The position numbers and the translations under genes are program-made. Under the pieces are notes generated by a model, which did no database searches, was not told the DNA's origin, and was given only the letters and a program-made list of their open reading frames with translations. A stretch of DNA of 64,000 nt from JANNPJ01 sp965200525 (GTDB taxonomy: Bacteria > Actinomycetota > Actinomycetes > Actinomycetales > Kineosporiaceae): NCBI GenBank assembly GCA_965200525.1, contig OZ241368.1:2418001-2482000 (forward strand), written 5' to 3'. Within the stretch, counting starts at the first letter, position 1, and every line of letters starts with the position of its first letter. This document shows, piece by piece, positions 42,631 through 52,000 of this stretch.

Positions 42631-43580
42631 CGGGCCACAGCCGGCGGCTGGCGGCAGGCCTGCTGTTCGCGATCGCGGTGCTGGTCGGGCTGCCGGCGGT
42701 GGCTTTCGCCACCGCCGGCCCCGCCCAGGCCGGCCCAGTCGGCGCAGTCGGCGCAGTCGGCGCAGTCGGCGCAGTCGGCGCAGTCGGCGCAGTCGGCGCA
42801 GTCGGCGCAAACAGTGCGGTGAGCCAGAACATGAGCCTGCCGGACGCGGCGCTGGTCTCGGCCCCGATGGCCTCGCCGCCGACCAAGCCGCACGACCCGA
42901 CCAGCCCGCTCGAGCCGAGTATCGACAACAGCGTCACGGTCAGCGTGCCCGGCCAGCACAGCCAGGTGCTGCAGATCATCCTGCTGATCACCGTGCTCGG
43001 GGTGGCCCCGGCCATCCTGCTGCTCTGCACCTCGTTCACCAAGATCGTGGTGGTGCTGTCGCTGACCCGCAGCGCTCTGGGCACGCCGTCGATCCCGCCG
43101 AACCAGGTGCTGGTCGGCCTGGCCCTCTTCCTGTCGCTCTTCGTGATGGGCCCGACGGTCGACCAGATGCAGAAGGACGCCCTCCAGCCCTACTCGGCCG
43201 GCACGATCAGCGCCACCGAGGCCTACCGGGCGGCGACCACTCCGCTGCGGGAGTTCATGCTCAAGCACACCCGTGACGAAGAACTGGCTCTGATGACCAA
43301 GGCCGCGGCCGAGCCGTTGCCGGCCACCCGGGACGACGTCGACCTGCGCACCCTGATCCCGGCCTTCGTGCTCAGCGAGCTGCGCGGGGCGTTCATCATC
43401 GGGTTCGTCATCTTCATCCCGTTCCTGGTCGTCGACATCGTGGTCAGCGCCATCCTGATGTCGCTGGGCATGGTCATGCTGCCGCCGTCGCTGGTCTCGC
43501 TGCCGTTCAAGCTGCTGCTCTTCGTCCTGGTCGACGGGTGGTCCCTGATCGTCACGACCCTGCTCGGCAGCTACCGCTAG
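42627..43580 (+). CDS. fliP: Flagellar export gate protein FliP
   Basis: A 317-residue gate protein with a cleavable signal peptide (LLFAIAVLVGLPAVAFA) and four membrane helices. VLQIILLITVLGVAPAILLL, TSFTKIVVVLSLTRSALGT and LIPAFVLSELRGAFIIGF are strongly conserved. Just after the signal peptide it carries eight Val-Gly-Ala repeats from a pure 9-bp array. The repeat is placed where variation would alter only the external linker. The ATG overlaps the fliO stop. Confidence 0.95.
   Translation: MTGHSRRLAAGLLFAIAVLVGLPAVAFATAGPAQAGPVGAVGAVGAVGAVGAVGAVGAVGANSAVSQNMSLPDAALVSAPMASPPTKPHDPTSPLEPSIDNSVTVSVPGQHSQVLQIILLITVLGVAPAILLLCTSFTKIVVVLSLTRSALGTPSIPPNQVLVGLALFLSLFVMGPTVDQMQKDALQPYSAGTISATEAYRAATTPLREFMLKHTRDEELALMTKAAAEPLPATRDDVDLRTLIPAFVLSELRGAFIIGFVIFIPFLVVDIVVSAILMSLGMVMLPPSLVSLPFKLLLFVLVDGWSLIVTTLLGSYR
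42736..42807. repeat. 9-bp tandem array in fliP, eight copies of CAGTCGGCG
   Basis: Eight exact CAGTCGGCG units in frame, encoding Val-Gly-Ala repeats. The unit differs by one base from CAGTCGGTG, the unit of the array beside csrA 32 kb away. Slippage would add or remove three residues without a frameshift. Confidence 0.97.
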
Positions 43581-43636
43581 CGAAAGACACCCACCCCGAA
43601 CTGATCCGAACCCGAGCAGCACACGAAGGAGGCACC

Positions 43637-43906
43637 ATGGAGGGCCAGGTCATCCAGATCGTGGCCGCGGCACTGCTCACCGCCACCAAGGTGGCCGGGC
43701 CGGTGCTGTTCGCCACCCTCGCCATCGGGCTGCTGCTGTCGATCGTGCAGTCGGCCACCCAGATCCAGGAGCAGACCCTCACCTTCGTGCCCAAGCTGGT
43801 GGTGGCCGCCCTGGTGCTGGTGATCACCGGCGGCTGGTGCCTGCGGGTGCTGGAGGGTTTCACCATCGACCTGTTCGCGATGATCCCCGCCCTGCTGAAC
43901 TCCTGA
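43637..43906 (+). CDS. fliQ: Flagellar export gate protein FliQ
   Basis: An 89-residue, two-helix gate protein. AALLTATKVAGPVLFATLAI and QSATQIQEQTLTFVPKLVVA are diagnostic. AAGGAGG precedes the ATG at 43637; the upstream open frame to 43538 is not needed. Confidence 0.95.
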   Translation: MEGQVIQIVAAALLTATKVAGPVLFATLAIGLLLSIVQSATQIQEQTLTFVPKLVVAALVLVITGGWCLRVLEGFTIDLFAMIPALLNS

Positions 43907-43918
43907 GGACGACGTCGC

Positions 43919-44680
43919 ATGGAGCTGTCTTTCGCCGGGGCCACCCTCGCCGGGTACATCCTCGCCCTGGCCCGGACGGCCGGCTTCGTCCTGATCGCGC
44001 CGCCGTTCAACACCCGGGCGGTGCCGGCTCAGGTACGGGCCGGCGTGGCCATGGCCCTGGCCGTGCCGTTGTCCACCTGGACGACGACCGACGCGCCGGC
44101 CCTCACCGACGACGCCCTGGTCGGCAAGATGGTGCTGCAGATCCTGATGGGGGTCACGATCGGCTTCTTCGTGATGCTGGCGGTGGCGGCGATCCAGACC
44201 ATCGGCGACCTGATCGACGTCGCCGGTGGCTTCTCGATCACGATCGGGATGGATCCCCTTCTGCTGGTGCAGAACTCGGTGATGGGCCGGCTGCACCAGC
44301 TGATCGCGATCACCCTGCTGTTCGTCGGCGAAGGCCATCTGGTGGTCCTGCAGGGGCTCTCGCGCAGCATCCAGCTGATGCCCGATCCGGTGCTCAACCT
44401 GCAGAGCGTGGCCGGCGAGGTCACGGCCGGGGTGTCGGGGCTGTTCCTGTCGGCGGTCCAGATCACCGCGCCGATCCTGGCCGCGCTGCTGATCGCCGAC
44501 GTCGCGCTCGGCCTGCTCACCCGGGCGGCCCCGGCGCTGAACGCCTTCGCCCTCGCCTTCCCGCTGAAGATCCTGCTCAGCCTGCTGCTGATCGGGCTGG
44601 TGCTGACCCAGCTGCCCGGTGCCCTCGACCGGTACATCGACCAGGCGGCAGCCATCATGCTGCGGATCTCCGGGGGGTGA
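43919..44680 (+). CDS. fliR: Flagellar export gate protein FliR
   Basis: A 253-residue membrane protein with about six helices. LARTAGFVLIAPPFNTRAVP, IGFFVMLAVAAIQTIGDLID and LLIADVALGLLTRAAPALNAF match the FliR family, which plugs the FliP pore. It follows fliQ by 12 bases and precedes flhB by 6. Confidence 0.95.
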   Translation: MELSFAGATLAGYILALARTAGFVLIAPPFNTRAVPAQVRAGVAMALAVPLSTWTTTDAPALTDDALVGKMVLQILMGVTIGFFVMLAVAAIQTIGDLIDVAGGFSITIGMDPLLLVQNSVMGRLHQLIAITLLFVGEGHLVVLQGLSRSIQLMPDPVLNLQSVAGEVTAGVSGLFLSAVQITAPILAALLIADVALGLLTRAAPALNAFALAFPLKILLSLLLIGLVLTQLPGALDRYIDQAAAIMLRISGG

Positions 44681-44686
44681 GACCGG

Positions 44687-45859
44687 ATGGCTGAGAAGGA
44701 CGGCAAGACCGAAAAACCGACGCCGAAAAAGATCCGGGACGCCCGCAAGGAGGGGCAGTTTCCCCGGACGCCGGACGCGCCGACCTGGCTGGCCATCGCC
44801 GCCGGGGCGGCCCTGCTGCCCAAGAGCGTTCAGCTGACCGCCGGCCAGGTGCGAAAGCTGCTCGCCCAGTTGCCGGCCGTGGGCCTGGACCCGACCCCGG
44901 CCCGGGCCCTGCACGTGCTCGACGGCATGCCGATGGCCGTCCTGATCGGCGCGGCCCCGGTCTGCCTGGCCGCCGCCGCCGGTGCGCTACTGGGCACGGT
45001 GGCTCAGGGGGTCTATCCGAGCGGCAAGGTGCTCAAGCCCAAGTTCTCCCGGCTCAGCCCGAAGCAGGGGCTGAAGCGGATGTTCGGCACCAAGGCGGTC
45101 TGGGAGGCGGTCAAGGCGCTGCTCAAGGTGATCGTGATCGCGGTGGTGGTGGTGCTGCTGGGCCGCAAGCTGATCCCGGAGCTGGCCGGCACGGGCACGT
45201 TGCCGCTGGCCGCCACCGTGCAGCGGGCCCGCAGCGGGTTGCAGACGATGATCTGGTCGGCCGCGATCGCCGGTTTCGCCCTGGCCGCGGCCGACTACCT
45301 CTATCAACGGCACTCCGTGATGAAGCAGCTGATGATGAGCCCCAAGGAGATCAAGGACGAGTACAAGCAGACCGAGGGCGACCCCCAGATGAAGGGGGCC
45401 ATCCGGCAGAAGCAGCTGGCGATCAGCCGCAACCGGATGATGTCCCGGGTGCCGGACGCCGACGTCGTCCTGATCAACCCGACCCACCTGGCGATCGCGC
45501 TGAAATATCAGCCCGGCCGGGGGGCGCCGCGGGTGGTGGCCAAGGGGGCCGGAGCGGTGGCGCTCAAGATCCGGGAGATCGCCAAGGCCAACCGGGTGCC
45601 GGTGGTGGAGGACAAGCCGCTGACCCGAACCGTTTACCGGGTCTGCGAGCTGGACGAAGAGATCCCGGCCGAGCTGTACGTGGCCGTGGCCCGGATCCTG
45701 GCCTTCGTGATGGCCGCCGGCCGGCCGGGCCGGACCGCCGGACCGCGCCGCCCCACCCACACGGTGAAGGTGCCGACCCTGCCGACCCGGGCCCAGCTGA
45801 AGGCGCGCCGGGCCCGCGAGATCCGGGCCGCCCGCAATCCGGACTCGTCGTCCCGCTGA
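44687..45859 (+). CDS. flhB: Flagellar export switch protein FlhB
   Basis: A 390-residue switch protein. The start (EKDGKTEKPTPKKIRDARKE) and four membrane helices are typical. The autocleavage site NPTH is at about residues 264-267 (DADVVLINPTHLAIALKYQP), which together with FliK switches export from hook to filament proteins. The basic tail after residue ~345 is longer than usual. Confidence 0.95.
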   Translation: MAEKDGKTEKPTPKKIRDARKEGQFPRTPDAPTWLAIAAGAALLPKSVQLTAGQVRKLLAQLPAVGLDPTPARALHVLDGMPMAVLIGAAPVCLAAAAGALLGTVAQGVYPSGKVLKPKFSRLSPKQGLKRMFGTKAVWEAVKALLKVIVIAVVVVLLGRKLIPELAGTGTLPLAATVQRARSGLQTMIWSAAIAGFALAAADYLYQRHSVMKQLMMSPKEIKDEYKQTEGDPQMKGAIRQKQLAISRNRMMSRVPDADVVLINPTHLAIALKYQPGRGAPRVVAKGAGAVALKIREIAKANRVPVVEDKPLTRTVYRVCELDEEIPAELYVAVARILAFVMAAGRPGRTAGPRRPTHTVKVPTLPTRAQLKARRAREIRAARNPDSSSR

Positions 45860-45911
45860 TGCATCGCGTCTCTAATCCCGCGCGACCTGAGTGAGTATCG
45901 GGAAAACGGCT

Positions 45912-45928
45912 GCCCCGAAAACAGGGGC
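45912..45928 (+). terminator. Short hairpin after flhB
   Basis: GCCCC (45912-45916) pairs with GGGGC (45924-45928) around GAAAACA. It is only 5 bp with no U-run and gives weak support for separating flhB from the surface-protein gene. Confidence 0.3.
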
Positions 45929-45981
45929 GTACCCACGCATTGCCTGCCGGATCCCGAATCGGAGTCGAGACACGCCGCAGA

Positions 45982-46001
45982 AATTACCTCTCTGTAATTA
46001 C
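45982..46001. promoter_or_regulatory. AT-rich inverted repeat upstream of the surface-protein gene
   Basis: AATTAC-N6-GTAATT is a perfect inverted repeat (45982-45999), and GTAATTAC (45994-46001) is itself palindromic, giving a second AATTAC. Such an AT-rich patch is rare here and lies about 70 bases before the start codon. A -10-like TAGAGT follows at 46011-46016. It looks like a regulator site controlling the adhesin-sortase pair apart from the flagellar operons. Confidence 0.5.
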
Positions 46002-46071
46002 ATGCCTACCTAGAGTCACGAACGGCCGGATCGCGGGGATCTGGTCTCTCAGGTGGCACGGAGGCGTTTTC

Positions 46072-49000
46072 ATGCGCGGCATTGTTCGGAGAATACCCAG
46101 CTCCACGACCCGGCGGTCATGGCTGGCTCGGGGGACGGTCGGCCTGCTGGCCACCGGTCTGCTGCTTCCGCTCAACGGCGGGAGCAGCTCGGCGATCACC
46201 GGAACGGTCGACTCGTCGGCCTACGGGATCTCGATCAACCTGACCCTGCTGGGTTTGCCGGTGTCGTTGGCCGCCCAGCCGGTGGCCGCCTATCCAGCCG
46301 GCCCGACCAGCCCGGCCCCGGTGGCCGGCGTGAACGTCAGCGGGGTGGCCAACGCCGGCGCCGTCAACGCGACGGCCAACGGCGACCCACTTGCCGACAC
46401 CTCCACCGCCAGCTCCTCGGTCGCCAACCTGAACCTGCTCTCGAGCTTGCCGGCGCTGACCATCGGCGCGACCGGAACCGTCGGGTCCACTTGCACCTCG
46501 GACGGATCCGGAGTCAGCGGTACCGCCACGGTGACCGGGCTGAGTGTTCCGGGAGTCAGTTCCATTCCGGTCAACCCCACGGCGAACTCGACTCCGATAA
46601 ACCTGTCGGGCCTCGCCACCGTCTATCTCAACGAGCAGAGCACCGTTGTCTCCGGCGGTCTGCGCACACTCACCGTGAACGCGCTGCGGGTACACCTGCT
46701 CAGCGGGCTGGGGGCAGTCGGTAGCGGCGACATCATCGTCGGCCACAGCGTGTGCACCTCCACCATCCCGAGCACGCCGACCGTCTCCAGCTTCACTCCG
46801 ACCCAGGGCCCGCAGGTCGGTGGGACCACGGTGACCATCAACGGAACCAACTTCCTCGGTGTCACATCGGTACTCATCGGTGGTGTCTCGTCGCCGTTCA
46901 CCCGAGTCAGCACCACGCAGCTCACCGCGGTCACCTTGGCTCACGCGCCCGGCGCGACCAGCGTGCAGGTGGTCAACGCGGCCGGCACCGCAACCGCCGC
47001 CGGCAGCTACACCTACTTGCCGACGCCGACCGCGACCGGGATCAGCCCGACCACCGGCCCCGCCGCCGGCGGCACCACGGTCACCATCACCGGCACCAAC
47101 TTCACCGGCGCCACCGCGGTCAACTTCGGCAGCACCCCGGCGACCGGATTCACCGTCGTCAACTCGACGACCATCACCGCCACCGCCCCCGCCGGCAGCG
47201 GTACCCAGTTCGTCACCGTCACCACGCCCGGCGGCACCTCGGTCGGCGCCGCCGCCAACGCCTACACCTACGTGTCGGTGCCCACCCTGACCTCGATCTC
47301 GCCGACCTCGGGCGCGACCACGGGCGGCACCACGGTCACCCTGACCGGCACCAACTTCACCGCCGCGAGCACGGTCACGGTGGACGGCGCGCTCCAGGCG
47401 GTCACCTACGTCAGCCCGACCTCGCTGCAGATCACCACCCCCGCGCACGCCGCCGGGCCGGTCGACGTCGCCGTCACCACCGCCGGCGGCACCACCTCGG
47501 CCCGGACCTTCACCTACCTGGCCGTGCCCACGGTCAGCGGGCTCTCGCCGGTCTCCGGCACCGTCCTCGGCGGCACCACGGTGGTCATCACCGGCACTGG
47601 CCTGGGCAGCGTCACCAACGTCAAGATCGACGGCACCACGTCGACCATCACGGCCCAGAGTGCGACCTCGCTGTCGGTCACCACTCCGGTCCACCCGCTC
47701 ACCGGCCCGGTCAGCGTCGTCCTCACCGGCCCGGGCGCGATCACCACCACGGCCGGCACCTACACCTACACTGTGCTCACCCCGCCGCCACCGACCGATC
47801 CCACGGTCAGCTCACTGACCCCGATCCTCGGCCCGCTCGGTGGTGGCACCACGGTGACGATCACCGGTACCAACTTCACCGGCGCCACCGGGGTCTCGTT
47901 CGGCTCGGTCGCCGCGACCAGTTACACCGTGGTCAACTCGACCACGATCACCGCTACCGCACCGGCCTCGGTGCTGCCCGGCGCGGTCGCCGTGACCGTC
48001 ACCGCCGGCGGCGTGACCAGCGCCGGAACGCTCGGCAGCATCTACACCTACCTGCCGGTGGCGGCCACCCTGAGCAGCCTGTCGCCGACCAGCGGCCCGG
48101 CCGCCGGTGGTACCACGGTCACCCTGACCGGTAGCGGGTTCACCGCCTCCAGCGTGGTCGAGCTGGACGACACCATCACCGTGCCCTCCACCTTCGTCAG
48201 CCCGACCACGATGACGGTGGTGATGCCGCCGCACGCGGCCGGCCCGGTCAACGTCGACGTGCACACCGGCCTGCTGGTCAGCGGTACTCAGACCTACACG
48301 TTCATCCCGCCGACCACGGTCAGCTCGATGACGCCGACCAGCGGCACCACCGCCGGCGGCACCACGGTCACGATCACCGGTACCAACCTGACCGCGGTGG
48401 ACGACGTCGCGATCGGCGGCAGCACGGTCACGCCGAACGCCGGTGGCACCGCCACCAGCCTGAGCTTCACCACGCCGGCGCATGCGGCCGGCTCGACCAC
48501 CGTCGTCCTGGAGAACGCGGCCGGCCTGAGCCTGAGCGCGGGGAGCTTCCTCTACGTGGCCCCGGCCCCGGCGATCACCGGTGTCAGCCCGACCCACGGC
48601 CCGCTGGCCGGCGGGAACACGGTCACCGTCACCGGGACCAACCTCAGCGGGGTCACCGCGGTCACGATCGGCGGCAACCCGGCCACCATCACCGGCTCGC
48701 CGACCAGCACCACGGTCACCGTGACGGCGCCCTCCTCGACCGCCGTCGGCGCGACCACCCTGCTGGTCACCGCACCCGGCGGCACCGACACCAGCACCTA
48801 CACCTACGACCCGCTGCCCAGCCTGACCGGGCTCACGCCGTCCTCCGGCACCAGCCAGGGCGGCACCACGGTGACCATCACCGGCAGCAACTTCACCGGG
48901 GCGACCGCGGTGAAGTTCGGCGCCACCAGCGGCACCGTGCTGAACGTGGTCAACGACACGACGATCACCGTGCACAGCCCGGGCCACGCGGCCGGCCTGG

Positions 49001-52000
49001 TCGACGTCACCGTGGTCGGGCCGAGCGGGACCAGCCCGGTCACCTCGGCCGACGGGTTCACCTTCATCGCCGACAGCAGCGCCCCGACGATCAGCGGGGT
49101 CAGCCCGGCGGTCGGGCCGACCGCCGGCGGCACCAGCGTGACCCTGACCGGTACCGGCTTCGTCGGCGTCACCGGGGTCACCTTCGGGGGCACGGCCGGC
49201 ACCGGCGTGAGTGTCATCAACGACACCACCATGACCGTGACCAGCCCGGGTCACGCGGCCGGCGCGGTCGACATCCTGGCCACCGACGGCAACGGCACCA
49301 GCTCCGCCGTCGCGGCCGACACCTTCACCTTCGTGGCGCCGGGCTCGGCGCCGACGGTCGGCAGCGTCTCGCCCACCCAAGGCCCGCTGGCCGGCGGCAC
49401 CACGGTGACTGTGCAGGGCATCGGCTTCACCGGCGCCACGCAGGTGGTCTTCGGCGGCACCACGTACAACCTGCCTGACCCCGCTCATGTCACGGTCGTC
49501 AACGACACCACCCTCCAGGTGACCAGCCCGGCCGGCTCGGCCGGGGCGGTAGACATCCAGGTGCGCAACAGCAACGGCCTCAGCAGCACCAGTCCCGACG
49601 ACCAGTTCACCTACGTCGCCGCGCCCGTCGTCACCAGCCTGACCCCGACCTCGGGCACCACGCTCGGCGGCACCGCGGTCACGATCACCGGCACCGGCTT
49701 CAACGGCGCCACCGCGGTCAGCTTCGGCGCCACCGCGGCCGCGAGCGTGACCGTGAACAGCTCGACCTCGATCACCGCGACCACCCCGGCCCACGCCGCC
49801 GGGCTGATCGACGTCACGGTCACCGGTCCGGGTGGCACCAGCGGCACGGTCGCCGGTGACCACTACACCTTCGTCACCCCGCCGGCCCCGGCGATCACCA
49901 GCCTGACCCCGATCACCGGGCCGGTCGCGGGCAGCACCAGCGTGACCGTCACCGGCACCGGCTTCACCGGCGCCACCGGGGTCGACTTCGGCGGCCAGGC
50001 CGGCACCTCGGTCAGCATCGCCTCCGACACCAGCCTGACCGTCAGCACCCCGGCCCACGCGGCCGGCCTGGTGGACGTCCGGATCATCGGGCCCGGCGGC
50101 ACCAGCACGATCGTGGCCGGTGACCACTTCACCTACCTGGCCCCGGCGCTGCCGGTCGTGACCAGCATCAGCCCGACCACCGGACCGCTGGCCGGCGGAA
50201 CCGTGGTCACCGTCACCGGCACCGGCTTCACCAACGCCACCGCGGTCGACTTCGGTGGTCAGGCCGGCACCAACCTCACCGTCTCGAGCTCGACGACCCT
50301 GACCGTGACCACGCCGACCCACGCCTTCGGGCCGGTCGACGTGCGGGTCACCGGCCCGGGCGGCACGAGCGTGGTCAACAACCCCGGCGACGAGTTCACC
50401 TTCCTGGCCCCGCCGAACATCACCCACGTCGGCACGCCCACCGGGCCGACCGCCGGTGGCACCGTGATCACGCTGACCGGTACCGGCTTCACCGGCACCA
50501 CCACGGTCCAGTTCGACGGGATCAGCAGCCCGTCGATCACGATCAACAGCGACACCTCGATGGACGTCGAGACGCCGGCCCACGCGGCCGGCACGGTCAA
50601 CATCGTGGCCCTCGGCCCGTACGGCTCCAGCACCCCCAGCGGCACCTCGGCCGACCAGTTCACCTACGTACCGCCGGCCGCCCCTGCGATCACCGGCCTG
50701 GCCCCCAACTCCGGGACGACGGACGGCGGCACCACGGTCACGATCACCGGCACCGGGTTCACCGACGCGACCGCGGTCAGCTTCGGCGGCACCGCCGGCA
50801 CCGGGCTCAGCGTCTCCGGCGCGACCAGCCTGACCGTGACCAGCCCGGCGCACGCGGCCGGCCCGGTCGCCGTCACCATCACCGGGCCCGGCGGCACCAG
50901 CACCGTGGTGCCGGCCGGCCAGTTCACCTTCAACGCCGCCCCGGCGATCACCGGCATCACCCCGACCACCGGAGTGGCCACCGGCGGCACCCCGGTCACG
51001 CTGAGCGGCACCGGATTCCTCGGCACCACCGTGGTCCGGTTCGGCGCCGCCAGCGGCACATCGCTGGTGGTGGTCAACGACACCACGATCACCGTGACCA
51101 GCCCGCCGCACTCGGTCGGCCTGGTCGACGTCCGGGCCACCGACCAGATCGGCACCAGCCCGGTGGTGGCCGGCGACCAGTTCACCTACACGGCGGCCCC
51201 GCCGGCGGTCACCAGCCTCACCCCGACCACCGGCTCCACCGCCGGCGGCACCCTGGTCACGATCACCGGCACCGGCTTCACCGACGCCACCAGCGTCCAG
51301 TTCGGCGCGAGCGCCGGCACCGGGCTGAGCATCTCCAGCGACACCTCGCTGAGCGTGACCAGCCCGGCGGGCAGCGTCGGCACGGTGGACGTGACCATCA
51401 CCGGCCCCGGCGGCACCAGCCCGACGGTGGCCGGTGACCACTTCACCTACAGCGCGCCGCCCGCGGTCACCAGCCTCACCCCGACCACGGGGACGGCGAC
51501 CGGCGGCACCGCCGTCACGATCACCGGCACCGGCTTCAACGACGCCACCGCGGTGACCTTCGACGGCATCGGCGGCACCGGGCTGACGGTCGTCAGCGAC
51601 ACCTCGATCACGGTCAGCAGCCCGGCCCATGCGGCCGGCCTGACCGACGTCCGGGTGGTCGACCCGTTCGGGACCAGCCCGGTGGTGGCCGGTGACCAGT
51701 TCACCTACACCGCCGTCGTCCCGGCCGTGACCAGCCTCAACCCGACCGCCGGCTCGACCGGCGGTGGCACCGTGGTGACGCTCACCGGCACCGGCTTCCT
51801 CGGGGCCACCGCCGTCGACTTCGGCGGCCAGGCCGGCACCGCGATCACCGTGAACTCGGACACCAGCCTGACCGTGACCAGCCCGGCCCACGCGGCCGGC
51901 GCGATCGACGTCACGGTCACCAGCCCCGGCGGCACCAGCTCGACGGTGGCCGGCGACACGTTCACCTACAGTGCCGCCACCCCGACCGTGACCAGCCTCT

